From Arthrobacter sp. SLBN-122 (GTDB taxonomy: Bacteria; Actinomycetota; Actinomycetes; Actinomycetales; Micrococcaceae), in contig NZ_VFMS01000001.1 of NCBI RefSeq assembly GCF_006715165.1, positions 2,170,001 through 2,234,000 of the forward strand: a stretch of DNA of 64,000 nucleotides, written 5' to 3'. Below, in pieces: positions 1 to 9,721 of this stretch. Each line of letters opens with the position of its first letter. Within the stretch, counting starts at the first letter, position 1. A program made the position numbers and the translations under genes. The notes below the pieces were generated by a model. That model did not search any database. It saw only the letters and a list, made by a program, of their open reading frames with translations, and was not told where the DNA came from.

Positions 1-1
1 C

Positions 2-598
2 TGCTGCAACGGCGGCGTGACCCTCCGGCTCCATCCGGAACTGGAAAACGGCTACGAGGTGATTCACAAGGCCACCTTCGATCCCGCTCCCGCCCTGCGT
101 GCGCTGCGTGAACGGCTGCCGTCCGCCAAGTACGCCCTTGAGGACGCCGACGGTAACTTCCTCTCCACCGAGCGGTTCCAGGATGCCAGCTTTGGCGTCG
201 AGGCAGTGGGTGTGGACTTCCACACCATGCTCGAAGCCACCGCCGTGCGCGTGGTGGTCTTCAGCACCGAAAACACGCCGGAGGAATTTACCGAGGCCAT
301 CAACCACGTGGGCCTGGCGGGAGTGACCTACTCCGTGGGCTGGACTGCCTGGCTGGATATCGCAGCCGCAGGAGTGACCAAGGCCAGCGCCCTGGAAAAC
401 CTCCGCGTCCGCCTTGGTTTTGAAGAGCACCTCACCGTAGCTGTTGGCGACGGCCGGAACGACATCGAGATGCTCACCTGGGCCGGCCGCGGGGTGGCCA
501 TGGGGCAGGCCCCGGCTGAGGTGGTCGCCGCGGCGGATGAGGTCACCCACTCAGTGCATGACGACGGCGCCGCCCACGTGCTGCGCAGCCTCCTCTAG
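2..598 (+). CDS. HAD-superfamily hydrolase, Cof type (5' truncated by window edge)
   Basis: This is the C-terminal part of a Cof-like phosphatase of the HAD superfamily, a cytoplasmic sugar- or nucleotide-phosphate phosphatase of unknown substrate. The frame is open to the window edge and begins CCNGGVTLRL, which resembles the N-G stretch that follows motif I in Cof proteins. The nucleophilic DxDxT is therefore missing because it lies upstream. Visible are the motif III lysine in GVTKASALENL and motif IV GDGRNDIEML, followed by the usual GVAMGQA and a C-terminal tail ending HVLRSLL. A GTG at 17 could act as a start but would remove motif I, so I treat the gene as continuing upstream. A long inverted repeat follows the stop. 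Confidence 0.85.
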   Translation, partial: CCNGGVTLRLHPELENGYEVIHKATFDPAPALRALRERLPSAKYALEDADGNFLSTERFQDASFGVEAVGVDFHTMLEATAVRVVVFSTENTPEEFTEAINHVGLAGVTYSVGWTAWLDIAAAGVTKASALENLRVRLGFEEHLTVAVGDGRNDIEMLTWAGRGVAMGQAPAEVVAAADEVTHSVHDDGAAHVLRSLL

Positions 599-611
599 AC
601 AACACTGCGCG

Positions 612-670
612 TTGCTCCATCAGATATGGCACCTAAACCCCGGTTTTGCCGACCATTGCTGATGGAGCAA
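612..670 (+). terminator. Long imperfect hairpin after the HAD gene
   Basis: TTGCTCCATCAG (612-623) pairs perfectly with CTGATGGAGCAA (659-670). Weaker inner pairing follows, including TGG/CCA and AAACC (635-639) with GGTTT (642-646). The hairpin begins 13 bases after the HAD stop and ends 43 bases before the next start. There is no clean U-tract, so termination is an inference; it could also be a dispersed palindromic repeat. Confidence 0.45.
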
Positions 671-713
671 GCGGGAATTCAGGGCCACCGGTCAGCCAAG
701 GCAGAATAGAGGC

Positions 714-1298
714 ATGACCCTTACGACGTTCGCCCTCGTCCGCCATGGCCAGACCGACTGGAATGCCGAGCGCCGGCTGCAGGGAGCTACGGATATCCCC
801 CTGAACGACGTCGGCCGCGGCCAGGCGAGGGACGCCGTCGCCGTCCTTGCCCCGTACGAATGGGACGCAATCGTCTCCTCGCCCCTGAGCCGTGCCGCAG
901 AAACCGCGGACCTGATTGCCGCGGGGCTGGGACTGTCTGTGTCCCGGCGCGTCCCTGAGCTCACGGAGCGCAGCTTCGGGCCGGCTGAAGGAATGCAGGC
1001 CGGTCCAGAGCTGGATGCACTCCGTATTCCCGGCGGATTCAAAGGCGCGGAAAGCGAAGAAGAGGCCGCCCACCGGGGCCTCGCCGCGCTGGAGGCACTG
1101 GCGGAGGAGTTCCGCGGCCAGCGGCTCCTGGTGGTCACCCACGGCACCCTGCTGCGCGTGAGCCTCAGCCGGGCCATCGGCCAGACCCTGTCAAGCGTGG
1201 ACAACGCCGTGCTCAACCTGGCGCACCATCACGCCATCGACGGCTGGAAGCTGGAGTACTTCAACGGCGAACCCGTCATGGCGGCCACCGGCAGCTAG
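714..1298 (+). CDS. Histidine phosphatase family protein (phosphoglycerate-mutase-like)
   Basis: A 194-residue cytoplasmic phosphatase of the histidine phosphatase (branch 1) superfamily; the substrate cannot be told from sequence. The phospho-accepting RHG motif is at residues 10-12 (LVRHGQTDWN). It is followed by PLNDVGRGQA, the second arginine in SSPLSRAAETA, the acidic residue in ELTERSFGPAEG and the second histidine in VVTHGTLLRVSL, so the catalytic set is complete. The length is normal for GpmB/CobC-like members. The ATG at 714 lies six bases after CAGAAT, a near-match to the TANNNT -10 hexamer, so the mRNA may be leaderless. It is transcribed towards the SatD-like gene. Confidence 0.88.
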   Translation: MTLTTFALVRHGQTDWNAERRLQGATDIPLNDVGRGQARDAVAVLAPYEWDAIVSSPLSRAAETADLIAAGLGLSVSRRVPELTERSFGPAEGMQAGPELDALRIPGGFKGAESEEEAAHRGLAALEALAEEFRGQRLLVVTHGTLLRVSLSRAIGQTLSSVDNAVLNLAHHHAIDGWKLEYFNGEPVMAATGS

Positions 1299-1319
1299 GC
1301 GGTCAGCCAAACAAGCCCC

Positions 1320-1349
1320 ACCCGAAGGCCGTAAAAGACGGCAAAGGGT
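1320..1349. terminator. Hairpin between convergent genes
   Basis: ACCC (1320-1323), GCCGT (1328-1332), loop AAAAG, ACGGC (1338-1342), GGGT (1346-1349) form an interrupted stem. It lies between the convergent histidine phosphatase and SatD-like genes, so it may act on both strands. No strong U-run is present. Confidence 0.5.
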
Positions 1350-1356
1350 CGCCGGG

Positions 1357-1956
1357 CTACCGGGCCGCGAGGATCAGCGCCAGCAGCCTGGCAGCTGCCG
1401 GCCGGGCCGCATGTTCCTCGTTCCACTGCGCCCGTGCCACGGCCTTGCTGACGGCCTGGGTGGTGATGCCCAGTTCCTGTGCCACCGCTTTTTGCTGCCC
1501 CCGGACGCCGGGAGTCAGCAGGTCCAGCACCCGCCATTCCGCCTCTGACCGGTCCCGCACAATATGGCCGAGCAACCGGAGGATGGCCTCGGCGTCGTGG
1601 GCAACATCCGCCAGCGGCCCCTCCACCGCGACCGGGACCCGCTCCTTGCTGCTGCGGAGCCGGTCCACCGCCCGACGGGCATAGACCAAACCATGGCCGG
1701 ACGCGTCCTTGATCTGGTTTGGTAGTGGCTCGTTCACTGGGCCCGCACCGATTCCCACGTACCAGTGCCCGCTGCGCAGCGCGATCAGGGCTGCATCCAC
1801 GGCCTGGTGCGGGCACTCGACGATGCCCTGGACTTCGTCCTCCACAGACCTGTCAAAATCCAGGCGCGCAGGGATGTGCCGCAATGCCTTGAGCAGTTGC
1901 GGGACCTGGTCGCCGTCGCGCCGGCTGTCCGTCTGGTTGATGGTCAATGTGAACAT
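1357..1956 (-). CDS. SatD-like protein with C-terminal helix-turn-helix
   Basis: A 199-residue protein. The N-terminal part (MFTLTINQTDSRRDGDQ... then HWYVGIGAGPV and VYARRAVDRLRSSK) recalls the SatD family, whose function is unknown. The C-terminal third (residues about 140-175, RSEAEWRVLDLL...KAVAQELGITTQAVSKAVARA) is a clear helix-turn-helix, so DNA binding and a regulatory role are likely. The family match is from memory and moderate; the HTH is seen directly. The ATG at 1956 is preceded by TAGTGT nine bases upstream and has no obvious Shine-Dalgarno. The neighbours give no functional clue. Confidence 0.6.
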   Translation of the reverse strand: MFTLTINQTDSRRDGDQVPQLLKALRHIPARLDFDRSVEDEVQGIVECPHQAVDAALIALRSGHWYVGIGAGPVNEPLPNQIKDASGHGLVYARRAVDRLRSSKERVPVAVEGPLADVAHDAEAILRLLGHIVRDRSEAEWRVLDLLTPGVRGQQKAVAQELGITTQAVSKAVARAQWNEEHAARPAAARLLALILAAR

Positions 1957-2037
1957 TCTGGGTCCACACTACCCGGAAGTAGGAATTGCGAAACGGCCGG
2001 TAATGCAGGGCCAAGCTGCCCCATTCCAGAAACGGGA

Positions 2038-2068
2038 GAGGGCCCGCGTCACGTGGACGCGGACCCTC
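2038..2068 (-). terminator. Hairpin downstream of the catalase gene
   Basis: GAGGG, one mismatch, CCGCGT (2038-2049) pairs with ACGCGG, mismatch, CCCTC (2057-2068) around a 7-base loop. Read on the minus strand it begins 35 bases after the catalase stop and is followed by a pyrimidine-rich tail. This is consistent with a factor-independent terminator for the catalase transcript. Confidence 0.55.
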
Positions 2069-2102
2069 AACCGTGATCCGGCAAATGGATAGGGACCGGG
2101 CG

Positions 2103-4331
2103 TCAGTTCTCCTGCCCAGCTGCCCCGGTTGCCGGGAAACGCGCCCAGGCGCGGTGGGCGGCGAGCAGCCCCGAGACGGCGGAGGTCACCGAAGCTGCGG
2201 AGTCTCCTGCAGCTATGCCCGCCGCGTCCTGCGGGATGCCTGCCGCGTCCAGGACAGCCGAACCCGAACCCCAGAAGCCAATAGCCTTGGCGTGACGGTA
2301 AGCCTCAGACAACATCAGGGCGACGCGTGGGTCCGCCACTTCACCCGGTTCCCCGGCCTTTGCGTCGCGCCCTGCGGTGGCGTCGGGTGCGGGCTGCCGT
2401 CCGCCGGCGACGAGCAGCGCGTCGAACTCCGTGGACCGTGCCGTGAGGAACGTGCGCTGCACTGTGAGCGAGAGCCCGTCTGCGGAAAGCGTGCCGCCCG
2501 CCGGCGCGATGACTAACGGGACCATGCCCTCGTCGTCGAGCGTTTTGCGCGCGGCCCCCACCTCGGCAAGGTCGCTGGAAGAGTCGGCGATGATGCCCAC
2601 CACGCGGCCCGCAACTGGCCACGTTTCGCCAACTTGGGACAGTGCCGGGCTGGGATCCTGGTCCGCCACCTGCTCGGTGGCCTCCGGCGCAGGCATTCCC
2701 AGGCCGGCGGCGACGGCGGCACAAAGCCGTGCGTCAATGTTGGCCAGGGCCTGGAGCTGGCGTTCGCGGACGGGCGTCTCGAAGCATTTGCCGAGTTCGA
2801 ACGTGTACGCCTGGATCACGTGGTCCTGTTCCACCGCGCTAAGGCTCCGGAAGAACAACCGGGCCTGGCTGTAGTGGTCATCAAAGGAGGCCGGGTTGCG
2901 CCGTTCCTTCACACTTTCGGCGACTGCCTGTGGCACGTCCACAAAAGCCCCCATGTCTTCTCCAGCCAGGAACGGGCACCCGCCGTCTAGGGAATTGGGC
3001 CGGTACGGGGCAACCCCCGCATGGTCCGCCGTCTGGTGCATGCCGTCCCGGAGCATATCGTTGACCGGGGCGTGCGGCCGGTTGATGGGAATCTGCGCGA
3101 AGTTGGGCCCGCCCAGGCGCGAGATCTGCGTGTCCAGGTAGGAAAACAGTCGGACCTGCAGCAAGGGATCGTTGGTGACGTCGATTCCCGGCACCAGGTG
3201 CCCCGGGTGGAAGGCCACCTGCTCGGTCTCGGCAAAGAAATTCGTTGGGTTGGCATTGAGGGTCATGAGCCCGATCGGCTGCACCGGCGCCAGTTCCTCA
3301 GGGACGAACTTGGTGGGGTCCAGGAGGTCGATGCCTTCGAACATCTGGTCTTCTGTGTCCGGAAAGGTCTGGATGCCCAGCTCCCATTCAGGGTAGGCGC
3401 CGGCCTCGATGGCGTCGGCAAGGTCGCGCCGGTGGAAGTCCGGGTCCATGCCGTTGATGATTTGGGCTTCTTCCCAGACCAGGGAGTGCACACCCTGTTT
3501 GGGCTTCCAGTGGAACTTCACCAGGGTGGTGTCGCCGGTGGCGTTGGTGAGCCGGAAAGTGTGGACGCCGAAGCCTTCCATGGTCCGGTAGGACCGGGGG
3601 ATGCCGCGGTCGGACATGTTCCACATGGTGTGGGCCTGCGCCTCGGTGTGCAGCGACACGAAGTCCCAGAAGGTGTCGTGGGCGCTTTGGGCCTGGGGAA
3701 TTTCCCGGTCCGGATGGGGCTTGGCCGCGTGGACAATGTCCGGGAACTTGATGCCGTCCTGGATGAAGAACACGGGAATGTTGTTCCCTACCAGGTCGTA
3801 GGTGCCCTCATCCGTGTAGAACTTGGTGGAGAACCCGCGGGTGTCCCTGACGGTGTCCGCGGATCCCCGGGAACCGAGCACGGTGGAGAACCGCACGAAC
3901 ACCGGAGTCTCAACATCCGGGGCCAGGAAGCCGGCGCGCGTGACCTTCGAGGCGCTGCCGTAGGAACGGAAGACACCGTGCGCTCCGGCGCCCCGGGCAT
4001 GGACAACGCGCTCCGGGATCCGCTCGTGGTCAAAGTGGGTGATCTTTTCGCGCAGGTGGTGGTCCTGCAGCAGGATGGGGCCGCGGGCGCCGGCCTTCAG
4101 GGAATGGTCAGTGTCCTGCAGCCGGAGCCCCTGGGCTGTGGTCAGGTACTGGCCGGACTGGGCGCGTGCCCCGGCCGGCGCCCCGGTGGGGCTTCCCGTG
4201 GGGGACACCGCCTCAGGACCGCGCTGGTCCGGTTTCGGCGGCAACGGCTCGCGCGGGGTGGTGGACTCTTCACGTGCCGGAGGTTCACTGGACGGAACCC
4301 CGGGAATCGCAACGTCGTCTTCGGCTGGCAT
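2103..4331 (-). CDS. katE: Large-subunit catalase (clade II, KatE/HPII type)
   Basis: A 742-residue haem catalase converting hydrogen peroxide to water and oxygen in the cytoplasm. The core has the catalytic histidine in [20 protein letters not shown] and the proximal haem tyrosine in RLFSYLDTQ, followed by [18 protein letters not shown]. From about residue 590 there is an extra DJ-1/class I glutamine-amidotransferase-like domain ([16 protein letters not shown] ... [10 protein letters not shown]). This domain and the length identify the large-subunit class. I place the start at ATG 4331, preceded by GGGGAG at good spacing. The same frame stays open another 1.8 kb upstream, but that part is antisense to phosphoketolase and has no catalase features. 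It is divergent from the phosphoketolase gene. Confidence 0.93.
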   Translation of the reverse strand: MPAEDDVAIPGVPSSEPPAREESTTPREPLPPKPDQRGPEAVSPTGSPTGAPAGARAQSGQYLTTAQGLRLQDTDHSLKAGARGPILLQDHHLREKITHFDHERIPERVVHARGAGAHGVFRSYGSASKVTRAGFLAPDVETPVFVRFSTVLGSRGSADTVRDTRGFSTKFYTDEGTYDLVGNNIPVFFIQDGIKFPDIVHAAKPHPDREIPQAQSAHDTFWDFVSLHTEAQAHTMWNMSDRGIPRSYRTMEGFGVHTFRLTNATGDTTLVKFHWKPKQGVHSLVWEEAQIINGMDPDFHRRDLADAIEAGAYPEWELGIQTFPDTEDQMFEGIDLLDPTKFVPEELAPVQPIGLMTLNANPTNFFAETEQVAFHPGHLVPGIDVTNDPLLQVRLFSYLDTQISRLGGPNFAQIPINRPHAPVNDMLRDGMHQTADHAGVAPYRPNSLDGGCPFLAGEDMGAFVDVPQAVAESVKERRNPASFDDHYSQARLFFRSLSAVEQDHVIQAYTFELGKCFETPVRERQLQALANIDARLCAAVAAGLGMPAPEATEQVADQDPSPALSQVGETWPVAGRVVGIIADSSSDLAEVGAARKTLDDEGMVPLVIAPAGGTLSADGLSLTVQRTFLTARSTEFDALLVAGGRQPAPDATAGRDAKAGEPGEVADPRVALMLSEAYRHAKAIGFWGSGSAVLDAAGIPQDAAGIAAGDSAASVTSAVSGLLAAHRAWARFPATGAAGQEN

Positions 4332-4523
4332 ATCTGGTCTCCCCGCAGTAGATTTTCCCAGCCCCGCCGAGCGGAAGCTAAGCTTGCTTACTGCCCTACA
4401 TGCCGCCCGCAGCGCTGCGGCAAGAGCGGGAATGCGCGACGGCGGGGCTTGCCTGCCTGCCCCTCCATCTGTTGCGATGGGGGAACGGCCGCCTGCAGCG
4501 GCACACCCGACGTGAGGATGGTT
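4332..4523. promoter_or_regulatory. Shared control region of katE and phosphoketolase
   Basis: This 192-base divergent intergenic region must contain both promoters. The clearest element is the perfect palindrome TAAGC-TT-GCTTA (4379-4390), about 50 bases from the katE start, a possible operator. I see no convincing -35/-10 pair on either strand. GTGAGG (4512-4517) is the Shine-Dalgarno for the phosphoketolase start. Confidence 0.35.
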
Positions 4524-6962
4524 ATGCCCGGCAGCGCTGGACACGATGAACGGCGGCAGGATGACACGCGGCAGGACGGGCTGGGGCAGGACGAACTCAG
4601 CCTCGTCGACAAATGGTGGCGGGCCGCGAACTATCTCTCGGTGGGACAGATCTACCTGCGGTCCAACCCGCTGCTGCGCGAACCGCTGCAGGCTGAGGAC
4701 ACCAAGTCCCGCCTGCTGGGGCACTGGGGCACCACGCCCGGACTCAACTTCGTCTACGCCCATTTGAACCGCGTGATCCGCCGCGACTCCCTGGAGATGC
4801 TCTTTGTTGCCGGTCCCGGCCATGGCGGTCCCGCCGTCGTCGCCAATGCCTGGCTGGAAGGAACGTACTCGGAAATCTACGGCCATGTGGGCAATGACGA
4901 GACCGGCCTGGCCGAACTGTTCCGGCAGTTCTCCTACCCCGGCGGGATCCCCAGCCATGCGGCCCCGGAAAGCCCCGGCTCCATCAGCGAAGGCGGCGAG
5001 CTGGGCTACTCCCTGGCCCACGCCTACGGCTCGGTGTTCGACAATCCGCAGCTGGTCACGGCTGTGGTGATCGGCGACGGTGAGGCCGAAACCGGGCCGC
5101 TGGCCGCCAGCTGGCACTCCCACAACTTCCTGGACCCCGCGGTGGACGGCGCCGTCCTGCCCATCCTGCACCTGAACGGCTACAAGATCGCCAACCCCAC
5201 CGTCCTGGCCCGGATGCCGCAGGACCAGCTGGAGCAGCTGCTGCGCGGGTACGGCCACGAGCCATACTTCGTCACGGTGACGGACCCGGACAACACGGAG
5301 CAGGCGCACCGTGACTTCGCCGCGGTCCTGGACCAGTGCCTGGCGGACATCAGGGCCATCCAGGACGCCCACCGGCAGGATGCATCCGGTGAAGAGTCCG
5401 GCGAGGACGCCACTCACCGCTGGCCCCTGATTGTCCTGCGCTCGCCCAAGGGCTGGACCGGGCCGCGCACCGTGGACGGGCTGCAGGTGGAAGGCACCTG
5501 GCGCGCCCACCAGGTGCCGCTTTCCGAGGTGCGCACCAACGGCGAGCACCTGAAGCAGCTTGAGGAGTGGCTGCAGTCCTACCGGCCGGAGGAGTTGTTC
5601 GACGGCGACGGCCGGCTCCGTCCCGACGTCGCCCAAGGAGCGCCCACCGGAGATTTCCGCATGAGCGCCACCCCGCATGCCAACGGCGGACTGCTGAGGC
5701 GCGCGCTGAAACTGCCCGCCTACCAGGACCACGCCGTCGAGGTTCCCAACGCCGGCATCGACCGGGTCAGCCCCATGATCACGCTCGGTTCCTGGATGCG
5801 GGACGTGATCGCGCAGAACATGGAGAACTTCCGGTTGTTCGGGCCGGATGAGACGGCGTCCAACCGGCTGCAGAGCGTCTACGAGGTCACCGACAAGGTG
5901 TGGCAGTACCGGATTGACGACGTCGATGAGCACCTGGCGCGCTCCGGCCGGGTCCTGGAGGTGCTCAGCGAGCACCTGTGCCAGGGCTGGCTCGAGGGGT
6001 ACCTCCTCACCGGCCGGCACGGGGTCTTCAACTGCTACGAGGCCTTTGTCCACATCGTCGACTCCATGTTCAACCAGCACGCCAAATGGCTGAAGGTTTC
6101 CCGCAAACTGCACTGGCGCCAGCCGGTGCCCTCGCTGAACTACCTTCTGTCATCGCACGTGTGGCAGCAGGACCACAACGGGTTCTCGCACCAGGACCCC
6201 GGCTTCATCGACCATGCGGTGAACAAGAAGGCCGAAGTCATCAGGGTGTACCTGCCGCCGGACGCCAATACCCTGCTGTCCGTCATGGAGCACTGCCTGG
6301 CCTCCACCGACTACGTGAACATCGTGGTCAGCGGCAAGCAGCCCTCGCCCACCTGGCTTGGCCCCGCCGACGCCGCCAACCATTGCCGCCGCGGCCTGGG
6401 GATCTGGACGTTTGCCGGCTCAGAGGTGCCCGGCGAGGAGCCCGACGTCGTGCTGGCCTGCGCCGGTGACGTGCCCACCGTGGAGACCGTGGCGGCCGCC
6501 GAACTGCTCCGCGAGGGCGCGCCCGGCCTCAAAGTCCGGGTGGTCAACGTGGTGGACCTGATGCGGCTGCAGGACGAAAGCGAGCACCCGCACGGCCTCC
6601 CTGCCCATGACTTTGACGGCATCTTCACCGCGGACAAGCCCGTTATCTTTGCGTACCACGGCTATCCCGCACTGATCCACCGGCTGGCGTACCGGCGCAC
6701 CAACCAGCAGGGCCTGCACGTGCACGGATACAAGGAGGAGGGGACCACCACCACGCCGTTCGATATGGCCATGCTCAACGGTATTGACCGCTTCACCCTG
6801 GCGATCGACGCGATCGACCGCGTGCCCGGTCTGGCGGAAAAGCACTCGCTGCTGCGCCAGGAACTGCAGGACCGCCGCAACCGCGCCCGCGAGCACACGC
6901 GCACCCACGGCGAGGACCCGGAGGAGATCCGGAACTGGAAGCTGGGGAACACTGCCGCTTAG
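4524..6962 (+). CDS. xfp: Phosphoketolase (xylulose-5-phosphate/fructose-6-phosphate)
   Basis: A thiamine-diphosphate enzyme of 812 residues, the usual family length. It cleaves xylulose 5-phosphate (and often fructose 6-phosphate) with inorganic phosphate to acetyl phosphate plus an aldose phosphate. Family landmarks are [17 protein letters not shown], the ThDP/Mg site [30 protein letters not shown], and the C-terminal [19 protein letters not shown]. Three in-frame starts lie close together (GTG 4512, ATG 4518, ATG 4524). I choose 4524 because GTGAGG sits six bases before it. The gene stands alone, divergent from katE and converging with the DUF429 gene eight bases away. Confidence 0.93.
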   Translation: MPGSAGHDERRQDDTRQDGLGQDELSLVDKWWRAANYLSVGQIYLRSNPLLREPLQAEDTKSRLLGHWGTTPGLNFVYAHLNRVIRRDSLEMLFVAGPGHGGPAVVANAWLEGTYSEIYGHVGNDETGLAELFRQFSYPGGIPSHAAPESPGSISEGGELGYSLAHAYGSVFDNPQLVTAVVIGDGEAETGPLAASWHSHNFLDPAVDGAVLPILHLNGYKIANPTVLARMPQDQLEQLLRGYGHEPYFVTVTDPDNTEQAHRDFAAVLDQCLADIRAIQDAHRQDASGEESGEDATHRWPLIVLRSPKGWTGPRTVDGLQVEGTWRAHQVPLSEVRTNGEHLKQLEEWLQSYRPEELFDGDGRLRPDVAQGAPTGDFRMSATPHANGGLLRRALKLPAYQDHAVEVPNAGIDRVSPMITLGSWMRDVIAQNMENFRLFGPDETASNRLQSVYEVTDKVWQYRIDDVDEHLARSGRVLEVLSEHLCQGWLEGYLLTGRHGVFNCYEAFVHIVDSMFNQHAKWLKVSRKLHWRQPVPSLNYLLSSHVWQQDHNGFSHQDPGFIDHAVNKKAEVIRVYLPPDANTLLSVMEHCLASTDYVNIVVSGKQPSPTWLGPADAANHCRRGLGIWTFAGSEVPGEEPDVVLACAGDVPTVETVAAAELLREGAPGLKVRVVNVVDLMRLQDESEHPHGLPAHDFDGIFTADKPVIFAYHGYPALIHRLAYRRTNQQGLHVHGYKEEGTTTTPFDMAMLNGIDRFTLAIDAIDRVPGLAEKHSLLRQELQDRRNRAREHTRTHGEDPEEIRNWKLGNTAA

Positions 6963-6970
6963 CCGCTCCG

Positions 6971-7723
6971 TTAGCCCGGGAGCCCGTCCAGCATGCAGGA
7001 CGGGAGGTGGATCCAGCCTTCGCTGCAGGCGGCTTTGGCCTGGGACTCGTCGGGCAAAAGCGTACGACGGCGGGCGGCGGCCCGGGCGGTGAGGGAGGCT
7101 ATGACGGCGTCGAACAGGTCGTCCGAACCGGCGAGGCTGTCCCGGTGTCCGGCCAGGTCCAGCCACGGCGCCTGCTCTTCGAGGGCTGCCAGCAGGAGGC
7201 CGAGGCGTTCGGCTTCGGGGACGCCCCGGCCCTTATAGCCGCGTCCGTTGAGGCCCCAGATTTTTAGTGACGCTGCCGGGTACACCTCGGCCAGGCGGCC
7301 GGAGCCGTCGCGCGGCTGCGGACCATGCAGCGCAGCAATCTTTGCCTGGATCACCGCGCAGCGCATGGCCGGGTGCGCCAGCCGGTCCGCTGAGACGCTC
7401 AGCGGGATCAGCCCGGTCCGGCGCGTGACGAACCGGTCGGTGTCGCGGTAGGCAAGGAGCCTGCGGCCGGCGATCCCGTCGTACTCCAGGACCGGTCCGG
7501 CGTCGAAGTCCAGGTGGCCGGTGAGGAACGGGATCAGCGCGTCGGGCCAGCCCACCGGACAGTCCACGCCGGTCATGTCGCAGGCGCCGAAGAGCTCCAC
7601 GATCTCCTGGTCAGTCACGTCTAGTGCCAGGTGGTCCAGCTGTGCGGAACCTTGGCCCCATTCGATGACCGCCGCAGCCGTCTTCTTGGTGGCCGCCGCC
7701 AGGTCCACGCCGAGGGTTTTCAC
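6971..7723 (-). CDS. DUF429 family protein (predicted RNase-H-fold nuclease)
   Basis: A 250-residue protein that opens MKTLGVDLAAATKKTAAAVIEW, the acidic first strand typical of DUF429 proteins, which are predicted to have an RNase H-like fold. Later landmarks are GVDCPVGWPDALIPFL, RRTDRFV-like arginine/aspartate stretches and DDLFDAVIASLTARAAA near the end, where a DAxxAA-like acidic helix is typical. No activity is established for the family as far as I know. The GTG start at 7723 is six bases after the stop of the esterase on the same strand, so the two are probably co-transcribed. Confidence 0.75.
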   Translation of the reverse strand: MKTLGVDLAAATKKTAAAVIEWGQGSAQLDHLALDVTDQEIVELFGACDMTGVDCPVGWPDALIPFLTGHLDFDAGPVLEYDGIAGRRLLAYRDTDRFVTRRTGLIPLSVSADRLAHPAMRCAVIQAKIAALHGPQPRDGSGRLAEVYPAASLKIWGLNGRGYKGRGVPEAERLGLLLAALEEQAPWLDLAGHRDSLAGSDDLFDAVIASLTARAAARRRTLLPDESQAKAACSEGWIHLPSCMLDGLPG

Positions 7724-7729
7724 GGCCTG

Positions 7730-9055
7730 TCAGGCCCGCCTGTAACGCAGTGCATCGTCAACAGCTCCCGCTTCACCGAGATCATCGCCGCGGGCGAAGC
7801 CGGCCCACAGGGCCCGCACTGACCGGCCCGTCATGTCCACGTCCTCCCAGCGGGCACCGTCAATCAGTCCCACGCCGTCCCAGGTCTTCCTGGTGCCGAG
7901 CAGCAGCGGCAGGTCCACCGTGTGCGCTGCGCCAAAGATGTTGCCGGGGGCGTGCCAGGTCAGGAGGTAGCGGTGGGCCTTTCCGCCCGCCTTGGCATGG
8001 CGCCGGGCGAACCGGCGGGTTGCCCGGCCGTACACGGTTTCGGTGACTACCCAGTCGATGGCGCGCACGGCGTGCGGCCCCACCACAGGGACCCCCGCCA
8101 GGCGCATCAGGTGCGGACTGCGGGGGAGGAACAGCCGGGCCTCCTCCGAGGTGTGGCCGATCAGCACCTCGATGGCGGGAGCCGTCCGGTCCCACGCCGC
8201 TTCGATATCGGATTCCGCCGGAAGGGGGCGGTGCCCGTACTGGGTGCCAAAGGGCATGGCGGCGAGCATGCCGAACTTTTTGGCCACCTGGGTGACCTGC
8301 TCCTCGAGCGCCACCACATCCATGGCCGGTGTCTGTTCGATGACGGATTCGGCCGCAATGCCCATGGCGTGGTTCATTTTGGCGCGCCCCCGGGTGATGC
8401 CGAGCGGTGCGCTCTGGATGATGGCACGCTGGAAAAGGGTGGGCGCCTCAGGAGTGGCCATCAGGTGGGCAATGGCATCTCCGCCGGCGGACTGGCCAAA
8501 CGCGGTGACCCGGCCGGGGTCCCCGCCAAAGGCTGCGATGTTCCGCTGCACCCACCGGAACGCCTCCAGCTGGTCCAAAAGTCCCAGGTTGCCGGGGCGC
8601 CCGCCCGGTGTTGCCAGGAACCCGAACAGCCCCAGCCGGTAGGTTACGGAGACCACGATGACGCGGTTCTCGGCCACCAGCCGGACGGGGTCGAAGATGG
8701 CCAGGTCGCCGGATCCGGTGGTGTAGGAGCCGCCGTGGATCCAGACCATGACGGGCAGCTTTTCGTCCGGGATGAGGTCGGCCGGCATGGTGATGGAGAG
8801 GTTCTGGCAGTCCTCGATGCCCGGAAGTTCCCCATATCGGGTGCCCAGGACGTCGTCGAGGAAGGGGACAGGCGCCTGCGGGCAGGCGGGTGAGGGGGAG
8901 GTGGCGGATAGTTCGGAGGTCCAGTCCGGGGCCGGTGAGGGAGGCTGGAACCGGGCAGCATTGGCATAGGGGATGCCGGTGGCGCGGATAACGTCGCCGT
9001 CCCGCCAGCCGGTGACTGGACCGCAGGGAGGATTAAACGAAGGCTCGGAAGTCAC
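7730..9055 (-). CDS. Carboxylesterase/lipase family protein (type B)
   Basis: A serine alpha/beta hydrolase of about 441 residues, type-B carboxylesterase family, acting on carboxylic esters of unknown identity. Visible are the oxyanion segment MVWIHGGSYTTGSG, the nucleophile elbow FGQSAGGDAIAHL and the family phrase RWVQRNIAAFGGDPGRVT. The frame is open to 9178, but the upstream part would translate a large intergenic hairpin. The GTG at 9055 (VTSEPSFNPPCG) is the better start. No signal peptide is seen. The C-terminal region contains HTVDLPLLLG, the likely catalytic histidine zone. It is first in a two-gene unit with the DUF429 gene. Confidence 0.85.
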   Translation of the reverse strand: MTSEPSFNPPCGPVTGWRDGDVIRATGIPYANAARFQPPSPAPDWTSELSATSPSPACPQAPVPFLDDVLGTRYGELPGIEDCQNLSITMPADLIPDEKLPVMVWIHGGSYTTGSGDLAIFDPVRLVAENRVIVVSVTYRLGLFGFLATPGGRPGNLGLLDQLEAFRWVQRNIAAFGGDPGRVTAFGQSAGGDAIAHLMATPEAPTLFQRAIIQSAPLGITRGRAKMNHAMGIAAESVIEQTPAMDVVALEEQVTQVAKKFGMLAAMPFGTQYGHRPLPAESDIEAAWDRTAPAIEVLIGHTSEEARLFLPRSPHLMRLAGVPVVGPHAVRAIDWVVTETVYGRATRRFARRHAKAGGKAHRYLLTWHAPGNIFGAAHTVDLPLLLGTRKTWDGVGLIDGARWEDVDMTGRSVRALWAGFARGDDLGEAGAVDDALRYRRA

Positions 9056-9096
9056 AGGCCAACGATTCCACAGATTCACCGTGGCCGGACAACAGA

Positions 9097-9160
9097 AATC
9101 CCCGCCTCCCGGACCTTTCCCCGGCGAATAACGCGGGGTTTGGTCCAGGAGGCGGGGATT
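9097..9160 (-). terminator. Strong hairpin downstream of ppa
   Basis: Arms of 19 bases (9097-9115 and 9142-9160) pair with a single G-T position, enclosing a second short stem (CCCCG / CGGGG). On the minus strand it lies about 70 bases after the ppa stop and is followed by ATTTCTGTTGT, a modest U-rich tail. It also separates ppa from the esterase gene on the same strand. Confidence 0.65.
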
Positions 9161-9232
9161 CTCGGTGGCTGGGCCCACGCCGTCAGGGTTCCCTGACCGA
9201 GCGGAGCGAGGTTAGGGGGACGGTGGGGAGGA

Positions 9233-9721
9233 TCAGTGGCCGGTGGGCACGTAACGCTTGATGGAGGCTTCCAGTTCGGCCTCGGCGGCGGCGCGGTCGC
9301 CCCAGCCCTCAGCCTTGACCCACTTGCCCGGTTCCAGGTCCTTGTAGCGGGTGAAGAAGTGCTCGATCTCCTTGATCAGGAATTCGTTGACGTCGCTGAC
9401 TTCCTGGATGTGGTCAAAGCGGGCATCCACCGGAACGCAGAGGATCTTGGCGTCTCCGCCGCCGTCGTCGGTCATGTTGAAGACGCCGATGGGGCGGGAC
9501 TCCACGATGACGCCGGGGTGCAGGTCGAAGTCCTGCAGGAGCACCAGTGCGTCCAGCGGGTCGCCGTCCTCGCCGAGGGTGTTTTCGAAGTACCCGTAGT
9601 GCGTGGGGTACTGCATGGAGGTGAAGAGGACGCGGTCCAGGCGGACGCGGCCGGTCTCGTGGTCAACTTCGTACTTGACGCGCGATCCCTTGGGGATCTC
9701 GATGGTGACGTCGTGCTTCAT
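9233..9721 (-). CDS. ppa: Inorganic diphosphatase
   Basis: A family I soluble pyrophosphatase of 162 residues, hydrolysing pyrophosphate to two phosphates and pulling biosynthetic reactions forward in the cytoplasm. It starts [18 protein letters not shown] and contains the metal-binding signature [11 protein letters not shown], preceded by [12 protein letters not shown] and followed by [10 protein letters not shown]. The length matches bacterial enzymes. The frame runs open upstream, but ATG 9721 has a GAGGAG Shine-Dalgarno at good spacing and matches the family N-terminus. It is divergent from dacB. Confidence 0.95.
   Translation of the reverse strand: MKHDVTIEIPKGSRVKYEVDHETGRVRLDRVLFTSMQYPTHYGYFENTLGEDGDPLDALVLLQDFDLHPGVIVESRPIGVFNMTDDGGGDAKILCVPVDARFDHIQEVSDVNEFLIKEIEHFFTRYKDLEPGKWVKAEGWGDRAAAEAELEASIKRYVPTGH

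Noticed and set aside
3021..4523. Plus-strand open frame extending phosphoketolase 5' by 501 codons
   Set aside because: It is antisense to catalase; the phosphoketolase family begins near MVMPGS... and the total length without the extension is normal.
4332..6113. Minus-strand open frame continuing catalase upstream to 6113 (1336 codons in total)
   Set aside because: The extra 594 codons are antisense to phosphoketolase, have no catalase features, and a good start with Shine-Dalgarno exists at 4331. It is a GC-rich shadow frame.
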